DNA of 64,000 bases from positions 62,001-126,000 of the forward strand of contig NZ_BAFU01000068.1 in assembly GCF_000308495.1 (NCBI RefSeq), given 5' to 3'. The notes below the pieces were generated by a model. It had not been told where the DNA came from. It was given only the letters and a program-made list of their open reading frames with translations, and made no database searches. The position numbers and the translations under genes were made by a program. Shown piece after piece: positions 58,527 to 64,000 of the stretch; position 1 is the first letter of the stretch; every line of letters begins with the position of its first letter. The stretch is from Nocardia brevicatena NBRC 12119. Lineage in GTDB: Bacteria; Actinomycetota; Actinomycetes; Mycobacteriales; Mycobacteriaceae.

Positions 58527-58596
58527 GTGCCGGACCCCGGGTCGTGGGTCGCGGGTCGGCCTCTGGGGTGTGCGGGTATCGCAATGGCGGCCGATT

Positions 58597-59025
58597 TCAA
58601 CGTTCGCTCTCGGGCAAACCCGATCCGCGCGTGGCGGTGCGGAAGTAGAAGTGGCCGAGGGCCGCGACCATTCCGGTCGTGGTGGCAGCGAGGGCCATGG
58701 CAGGCCCCAGTCCGAGGTGGGACAGGAGGAGTGCTCCCGCGCCGGCCCCCGATATGACTGCGACGATGGCCGCGACGCGGCGGTTCGGCAGGGCGGCTCG
58801 GGCCGGTTTCGCGGCCAGGTCGGCTGCGAAGAGAGTGAGTGTGGACGTTGCGACCACCGTTGTGACGTCCTCGAGTCCGTCGACGCCGACCGCGCCCATG
58901 CCCAGAATTACGATATTTCCGGTCATATTGCCGACGAAGACGCGGTCGAGTCCGAGATATCCCGCCGCGTCGACGAATCCCGTACCGAATGTCAGAGCGA
59001 GCATGAGCCATAGGCGGACCGACAC
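58597..59025 (-). pseudogene. DUF1275 (YoaK-like) membrane protein with internal deletion
   Basis: 142 codons from a GTG at 59025, against ~220 for the family. The N-terminus is normal (LMLALTFGTGFVDAAGYLGL, VFVGNMTGNIVILGMG). It then jumps to the late motif GLEDVTTVVATSTLTLFAAD, normally ~80 residues further on, and ends normally (LLLSHLGLGPAMALAATTTG). The jump is in frame. Three or four helices are lost, so it is probably non-functional, though a short protein may be made. Third gene of the TetR-HD-DUF1275 unit. Confidence 0.68.
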
Positions 59026-59135
59026 GGAACCTCGGTCGCGCACGGGGCGCCGGCTGCGGTGCCGAGAGCGCCTTCGGTCCGACTCCCTTCGTGTAGACCC
59101 CGTTGCTGCTGGGCGCCATAGCCCTGTCACGCGGA

Positions 59136-59657
59136 TCACCAGCGAATCATCGGTAGTGGGCGGACGGGATGACCGAGTGCGTATCCGGTGACGCGACGCG
59201 CGAGGAACAGATGGAATCCGAGGTACGGCAGCCGGTCGACCACGGTTTCGACCTGAGTACGGCGCAACGGCCTGCGCAGCAGGCCGCGGCTCGCATCGAT
59301 CCGGTCGGCGATCCGGAATGTCTCGGTCAGCCGATCGTCGATGCTGCGTAGTCGATGGTGCTCGAGGACCATTCGCCGGGCTCGGTCGATGTCCGTGACG
59401 CCGAAGTCGGCAGCGTGTTCGGCGATAAGGTCTGCCGAAGGCACCAGGTAGTCGAGGGTTGCGGCGGTCCAGATCCCCAGGTCGTGCACGGCCCATGCGA
59501 GCGCCGCGAGGTCCGGCACCGGCTCGCCCAGCAACAGCTGCTGGTAGTTCAGACCACGCAGCACATGGTTGCGGTAGACCGGCAGATCGTCGCCGAGCCG
59601 GCCGTGGTGCCGTTCGAGCACCGCGTCCACGATCGGATGGGATGTGCGGATGTTCAT
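59136..59657 (-). CDS. HD-domain-like protein
   Basis: 173 aa from the ATG at 59657, two bases after the TetR stop. HD-like pattern: HPIVDAVLERHHGRLGDDLP, AWAVHDLGIWT (HD pair), then RMVLEHHRLRSIDD and a late Asp (RIADRIDASRG). It may be a metal-dependent phosphohydrolase on a small molecule. Co-transcribed with the TetR regulator. Confidence 0.75.
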   Translation of the reverse strand: MNIRTSHPIVDAVLERHHGRLGDDLPVYRNHVLRGLNYQQLLLGEPVPDLAALAWAVHDLGIWTAATLDYLVPSADLIAEHAADFGVTDIDRARRMVLEHHRLRSIDDRLTETFRIADRIDASRGLLRRPLRRTQVETVVDRLPYLGFHLFLARRVTGYALGHPVRPLPMIRW

Positions 59658-59659
59658 CG

Positions 59660-60259
59660 TCACTCGGCTGTGCGGCGTAGGGAACTGATCATGTCGAGCG
59701 CGATCTGTCCCGCTTCGCGCCGCGTCCTCTCGTCGGTCGCGTCGGCGATGCTCCAGGCCAGTTCGGTGAGCAGTCCGTAGATGGCGCGGGCCGTGAGCTC
59801 GGTCGGACGGGGCTTGAAAACACCGGCTCGGACCAGCTGGTCGACCAAGTCGCGGATCAGGCCGACCATGTACCGCTCGTCGAGTTCGCGCCATCGGTCC
59901 CAGCCCAGTGCGAACGGCCCCTCCTGCAGCACGATGCGCTGATAGGCCGCGTCGGTGCATTCGTCGAGGAACACGTTCAAGGCATGGGTGGCGGTGTCCC
60001 AGGAGTTGCCCGGCTCACCGATCGCGCTCGTCAGACGTTCGGTCAGTTCCTGTTCGACCTGCTCGAACACGGCCTCGAACAGTCCTTGTTTGCCGCCGAA
60101 GTGGTGGTACACCGCGCCTCGTGTCAGGCGGGCGGCCCGAGCGATCTCGTCGGCGGAGAGTTCGGAGTACCGCTGTTCGATGAACAGCCGACGGCCCGTC
60201 TCCACGAGGGCGGACCGGGTGGCTTCGGCGTATTCCGCACGTCGTCCCTTGACAGTCAC
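59660..60259 (-). CDS. TetR-family transcriptional regulator
   Basis: 199 aa from the GTG at 60259. N-terminal HTH: ATRSALVETGRRLFIEQRYS, then LSADEIARAARLTRGAVYHHFGGKQGLFEAVF. The ligand-binding domain contains a conserved VLQEGPFALGWDRWRELDERY. A TACAT-n5-ATGTA palindrome lies 18 bases upstream, and the divergent amine oxidase gene starts at 60309. It likely represses itself and that gene, and heads the minus-strand unit with the HD gene. Confidence 0.92.
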   Translation of the reverse strand: MTVKGRRAEYAEATRSALVETGRRLFIEQRYSELSADEIARAARLTRGAVYHHFGGKQGLFEAVFEQVEQELTERLTSAIGEPGNSWDTATHALNVFLDECTDAAYQRIVLQEGPFALGWDRWRELDERYMVGLIRDLVDQLVRAGVFKPRPTELTARAIYGLLTELAWSIADATDERTRREAGQIALDMISSLRRTAE

Positions 60260-60276
60260 ACCGACAAGACTACATT

Positions 60277-60291
60277 TACATACACAATGTA
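60277..60291. promoter_or_regulatory. Probable TetR operator
   Basis: TACAT, five bases, ATGTA, in an AT-rich stretch centred between the divergent TetR and amine oxidase genes. The surrounding TACATTTACATACA also gives a direct TACAT repeat. Confidence 0.6.
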
Positions 60292-60308
60292 TCTGAGATG
60301 TTAGGCGT

Positions 60309-61436
60309 ATGTGGATGTTGGGCCTCAGAGACGTCATCGTGGTGGGGGCCGGCGCGGCCGGGCTGACCGCGGCCCGCACGCTCGCAGCGGCCGGACGCGA
60401 TGTCCTGGTGCTGGAGGCTCGGGAGCGAGTGGGTGGGCGAACCCTCAATGTCGAGGTACCGGGCAGCGACGCGTACGTGGAGGTCGGCGGCATGTGGGTC
60501 GGCCCGGGCCAGGACCGGGTGTCGGCGCTGCTGACCGAACTCGGGTTCTCCACGTACCCCACGCACGATCGGGGTGCGAACATCGGCGAATTCGGCGGCC
60601 GCATCCGCCGCTACCGGGGCCGAATACCGAGACTGAACCCGCTCGTGCTCGCCGACATCGGCCTCACGCGGCTGCGACTCGATCGCTCGGCACGACGGGT
60701 ACCACTACAGGCACCGTGGACAGCGCCCCACGCGAGGACGCTCGACGGTCGGACATTCGACACCTGGCTCCGCAAGCACTCGCACACCTCGACCGGTCGC
60801 GCGTTCTTCCGGCTGGTCACCCAGGCGGTCTGGTGTGCCGAGCCCGACGAGATGTCGGCCCTGTGGGCGCAGTTCTACATCCATTCGGGCGGCGGCATCG
60901 ACTCGTTGATCAACACGAGCGGCGGTGCGCAGCAGGACAGGGTCGTCGGCGGCACCCAGCGGCTGTCCATCGCCATGGCCGAGGAAATGGGCGACCGCAT
61001 CGTCCTCGGCGCCGCGGTGTCCGAGATCGAGTGGAGCGACAACGACGTCCGGGTGTGGGCCGGGAAACAACAGTGGCGGGCACGGCATGCGATTATCGCG
61101 GTCCCGCCCCCGCTGATAGCGCGCATACGATTCACGCCGGGTCTGCCCGCCGAGCGCACCCAGCTGCTACAACGTCTGCCGATGGGCCGGACGATCAAGG
61201 TCAACGCGGTCTACGACGAGCCGTTCTGGCGCACGCAGGGTCTTTCCGGGCAGGCCAACAGCGATCGGCGCGCGCTCGGCACGGTCTTCGATGGCGGGCC
61301 GCCGGACACCGAACCCGCGGTCCTGGTCGGATTCCTCGAAGCCACTCATGCCCGGACCGCGGCGCGCCTCACACCGAAACAGCGCCGCGATATGGTTCTC
61401 GACGATCTCGCAGCGTACTTCGGCCCCAAAGCACGG
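60309..61436 (+). pseudogene. Flavin monoamine oxidase, 3' end replaced by deletion fusion
   Basis: About 376 intact codons from the ATG at 60309. FAD-binding motif VIVVGAGAAGLTAARTL with EARERVGGRT, then GGMWVGPGQDR, VVGGTQRLSIAMAEEMGD, IIAVPPPLIARI and VLVGFLEATHAR: a flavin amine oxidase. The last ~70 residues, including the second FAD-contact motif, are absent. At ~61436 the DNA changes to gamma-glutamyltransferase in another frame. The remaining reading frame adds 40 nonsense Arg/Ser-rich residues to 61556. Inactive by inference. Confidence 0.85.
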
Positions 61437-62917
61437 TCTCGTCCACGCACTGGCTCGCCTCGGCGGCCGCGATGGCGATCCTCGAGGACGGCGGTAACGC
61501 ATTCGACGCGGCGGTGGCCGCGGCGTTCACACTGCATGTGGTCGAGCCGCACCTGAACGGGCCGGCGGGGGAAGTGCCGATCATTCTCACGCCGACGGGA
61601 CAGGCACCGCGGGTTCTGTGCGGACAAGGGCCCGCACCGGCGGGCGCGACGATCGAACACTACACCCGTCCGGGCCTGGGCCTGGTGTCCGGAACCGGCC
61701 CGCCGGCCGCGGCAGTGCCGGGTGCCTTCGATGCCTGGATGCCGCTGCTCCGCGACCACGGCACGAAGCGGCTGTCCGACGTACTGGCCCACGCCATCTG
61801 GTACGCCGAGCGCGGGCACCCGGTGCTCGGGGATGTCCGGTACACCTTGTCCGCGATGCAGAACCTCTTCGAGTCCGAGTGGATCACCTCGGCAACGGTG
61901 TACCTACGAGACGGAAAGCCGCCCGCACCGGGACAGTTGTTGAAGAACCCGGTACCGGCACGAAACTGGCGGCGGTTGATCTCCGAAGCCGAGGCCGCAC
62001 ATGCGGACCGCAAGGCCCACATCGAAACCGCGCGACGCACATGGCGAGAGGGGTTCATCACCGAAGCGTTGACCGCCACCGCCGCGCAGCCCACGCCGGA
62101 CACCCCGGGCGAGCGTCACACCGGCACCCCGACCGGTAACGACCTGGTGAATTACACCGCGACCTACGAGGATCCGGCCGCCTACACCTGGAAGGGCCGG
62201 ACGATCGCCAAGCCCGGTCTCTGGAGCCAGGATCCGGTGTTCCTGCAACAGCCGGCCCTGCTGCCAGAACACTTGGACCACGGTACGGCCGATTACTACC
62301 ACGCACCGATCGAGGGCTCGAAGCTCGCGATGGCGGACCGGGAGGCCCGGTATGGCGATGGTACGGATATGCCCCTGGAGGCGTTGCTGTCTCCGACATA
62401 CAACGCGGAGCGCCGTGCTGCGATCACCCCGGAGGCGTCCCGCCGGCTGAGGCCCGGAAGCCCGGACGGCCGACCGCCGAGGGTGAGCAGCCATGCAGTT
62501 TCCACTGTGCCGGAACAGTTTCCGGCAGGCGTTGGGGAACCGACGGTGACCGCAACACGCGCCGCCCACGGCGACACCTGCCACCTCGACGTCGTGGACC
62601 GCTGGGGCAATATGATCGCCGCTACTCCCAGCGGCGGCCGGCTGGATCTACAGGGTGCTATCGACGCACCGAACTGGCATCAGGACAGTTTCCCCGGCTC
62701 GTTCTATCCACGTTCGATGAATCCGGGAGGGGTGACCATGGAATCGCGGTTCGGCGCCGAAATCCTGATCGAGCTGCGCCGACGCGGCCACCGGATCACC
62801 ATGGGTGACGCCTGGTCGGAAGGACGCATCTGCGCTGTCGCCCGTGACCCCGAAGCAGGTGTGCTTTCGGCTGCCGCCAATCCACGCGGAATGCAAGGTT
62901 ACGCGGCCGGTCGCTGA
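61436..62917 (+). pseudogene. Gamma-glutamyltransferase family protein, 5' end lost
   Basis: From 61436: VSSTHWLASAAAMAILEDGG, then NAFDAAVAAAFTLHVVEPHL, the family's N-terminal block minus its first ~25 residues. It continues through FDAWMPLLRDHGTKRLSDVL and the nucleophile region GDTCHLDVVDRWGNMIAATP (Thr at the small-subunit start), and ends FGAEILIELRRRGHRI ... NPRGMQGYAAG. There is no start codon of its own; the frame is open upstream only as a shadow of the amine oxidase. A single deletion explains both broken genes. Confidence 0.82.
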
Positions 62918-62965
62918 AACACCATCCGAACTCCCATTCACCAACCCACTACTCAGGAGAGCTCC

Positions 62966-64000
62966 ATGTCGAGAAGAACGTTCCCTGTGCGGCGCGCGAT
63001 CGTGACGATAATTGTCGCCGTGTTTTCGGTGATGGCCACCGGATCGTCGACAGCGGACTCGCCACCCCCGACCGGACCGGGAACGATTGTGTCGTCCCGA
63101 CCGCTGGACGAAGCCGAGCTGATTCCCTCGGCCGTCACAGGATATCGGCTTGTCTACCGAACCACCGGTCAAAACGGTGAGCCGCAGATCAGTACCGGAA
63201 ACATCTACCTGCCCGCGGGAAATCCCCCTCCAAGCGGTTGGCGAGTGGTGTCATGGGGGCATTCCACAAGCGGCATCGCGCAAGGCTGCGCACCCAATCT
63301 CATGGGCGGGATCGCGGACACATTCGACGAAACACCGCAGCTATCCGCCTACCTGGCACAGGGCTACGCGGTGGCGGCCACGGATTACATCGGGCTCGGC
63401 GCACCAGGACACTACGAATACCTGGCCGGGCGGGCCGCCGGGCACGCCGTGCTCGACATCGTTCGGGCCGGTCGCATCCACGATCCCGCACTATCGGACT
63501 CGTACGTGCCGGCCGGGCATTCCATCGGGGGGCAGTCGGCACTGTTCGCCGCGCAATTGTCACCGGACTACGCTCCGGAACTCGACTTGCGCGGCACAAT
63601 AGCCTATGCCCCGACAAGCAACTACGAGGACCTGATCACCACACTGTCCGGGCCCGGCCTGGCGGTGCCGTTTCCCGAAGGGCTCCAGCTCAGGGTCTTG
63701 ATGATCATGGGCGGCCTCGATCACGTGCGCCCGGATCTGCGCGTCACCGACTACCTGAGCGACCGGGGAAAGCAGGTGCTCGCCATCGCCGAGGCCGGTG
63801 AAGGATGCCTGAGGTCAGCGGGAGACGCTGTCGCGGGCCGCCCCTTCGGGGAGCTGTTCTCCAAGCCCTTGTCCGACCCGGCGCTGATCACCGCGCTACG
63901 CGACTACATGGCGGTACCCACAACCGGATACCACCGGCCGCTGCTGCTCCTGCAGGGCGGAGTGGATACCGTGCAGCCCATGCCGACCACAATGCTGCTG
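62966..64000 (+). CDS. Secreted lipase-like alpha/beta hydrolase, 3' end outside window
   Basis: ATG at 62966 with AGGAGA upstream; 345 codons visible with no stop. Signal peptide (RRAIVTIIVAVFSVMATGSSTA). Secretory-lipase family pattern: LVYRTTGQNGEPQISTGNIY, SWGHSTSGIAQGCAPN, AVAATDYIGLGAPGHYEY, the nucleophile elbow VPAGHSIGGQSAL (GHSIG), and LLLLQGGVDTVQP with the catalytic Asp. These enzymes release fatty acids from triglycerides or esters outside the cell. It follows the broken transferase by 48 bases. Confidence 0.88.
   Translation, partial: MSRRTFPVRRAIVTIIVAVFSVMATGSSTADSPPPTGPGTIVSSRPLDEAELIPSAVTGYRLVYRTTGQNGEPQISTGNIYLPAGNPPPSGWRVVSWGHSTSGIAQGCAPNLMGGIADTFDETPQLSAYLAQGYAVAATDYIGLGAPGHYEYLAGRAAGHAVLDIVRAGRIHDPALSDSYVPAGHSIGGQSALFAAQLSPDYAPELDLRGTIAYAPTSNYEDLITTLSGPGLAVPFPEGLQLRVLMIMGGLDHVRPDLRVTDYLSDRGKQVLAIAEAGEGCLRSAGDAVAGRPFGELFSKPLSDPALITALRDYMAVPTTGYHRPLLLLQGGVDTVQPMPTTMLL

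Noticed and set aside
1-64000. CRISPR array, tRNA or rRNA genes
   Set aside because: No regularly spaced repeats and no tRNA cloverleaf or rRNA sequence noticed on reading; a dedicated scan was not possible.

Overview
The window is high-GC actinobacterial DNA, most likely from Nocardia or a close relative. The evidence is GTG/TTG starts, ATGA/GTGA-coupled operons, a kdpFABC operon with a long cysteine-containing KdpC, WXG100-like secreted-toxin genes, a DUF6069-type membrane protein, MHS and TetR genes, and XRE-TPR regulators with tiny coupled partners. I saw no tRNA, rRNA, CRISPR or intact transposase.

Layout. (1) 0-6.4 kb: end of a secreted protein gene, then the potassium pump operon (an extra single-helix peptide, kdpF, kdpA, kdpB, kdpC) and an HxlR regulator. 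(2) 6.4-16.3 kb: gene debris, then a WXG100-like two-gene operon whose second protein has a C-terminal GNAT domain and a small downstream gene (candidate toxin and immunity). It is followed by immunity-like genes (Imm33/DUF2185-like with a frameshift, SUFU-like, DUF4304-like) and a VapBC pair whose toxin has a 1-nt lesion. (3) 16.6-23 kb: a LuxR/AAA/TPR regulator, a glyoxalase-fold protein, a DUF1801 protein, a dead alpha/beta hydrolase and a DEAD-box RNA helicase.

(4) 23-47.3 kb is a defence/accessory island: a DUF262-DUF1524 (GmrSD-like) enzyme, SLOG protein, two XRE-TPR regulators, a type I R-M system with an embedded Mrr (hsdM-hsdS-mrr-hsdR), GNAT, an XRE-ImmA-PIN module, a Schlafen/AlbA-type ATPase and a TmrB-like kinase. 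The blocks are separated by four direct copies (A 27.9, B 38.2, C 41.0, D 42.8 kb) of the 3' end of an unusual micro-operon encoding a ~100-aa protein and a 27-28-aa membrane peptide. The island is also bracketed by an intact SLOG gene (25.1 kb) and a SLOG fragment (47.2 kb). A MarR-controlled oxidoreductase/esterase operon lies inside its right end.

(5) 47.4-64 kb: housekeeping and metabolic genes (D,D-carboxypeptidase, acyl-CoA carboxylase beta subunit, fatty acid desaturase, DUF2804), a P450 scrap, a three-gene MoxR ATPase/VWA-metallopeptidase operon, an MHS transporter, a TetR-HD-DUF1275 operon, an amine oxidase fused by deletion to a gamma-glutamyltransferase, and the start of a secreted lipase.

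The main candidate for something new is the repeat-bounded cassette array of the island: each cargo (R-M; XRE-ImmA-PIN; Schlafen ATPase) sits between copies of the same micro-operon tail. Two of the copies are whole micro-operons divergent from XRE-TPR regulators, and two of the cargos carry striking operators (a 33-bp perfect palindrome; four copies of TTCCCATTT).
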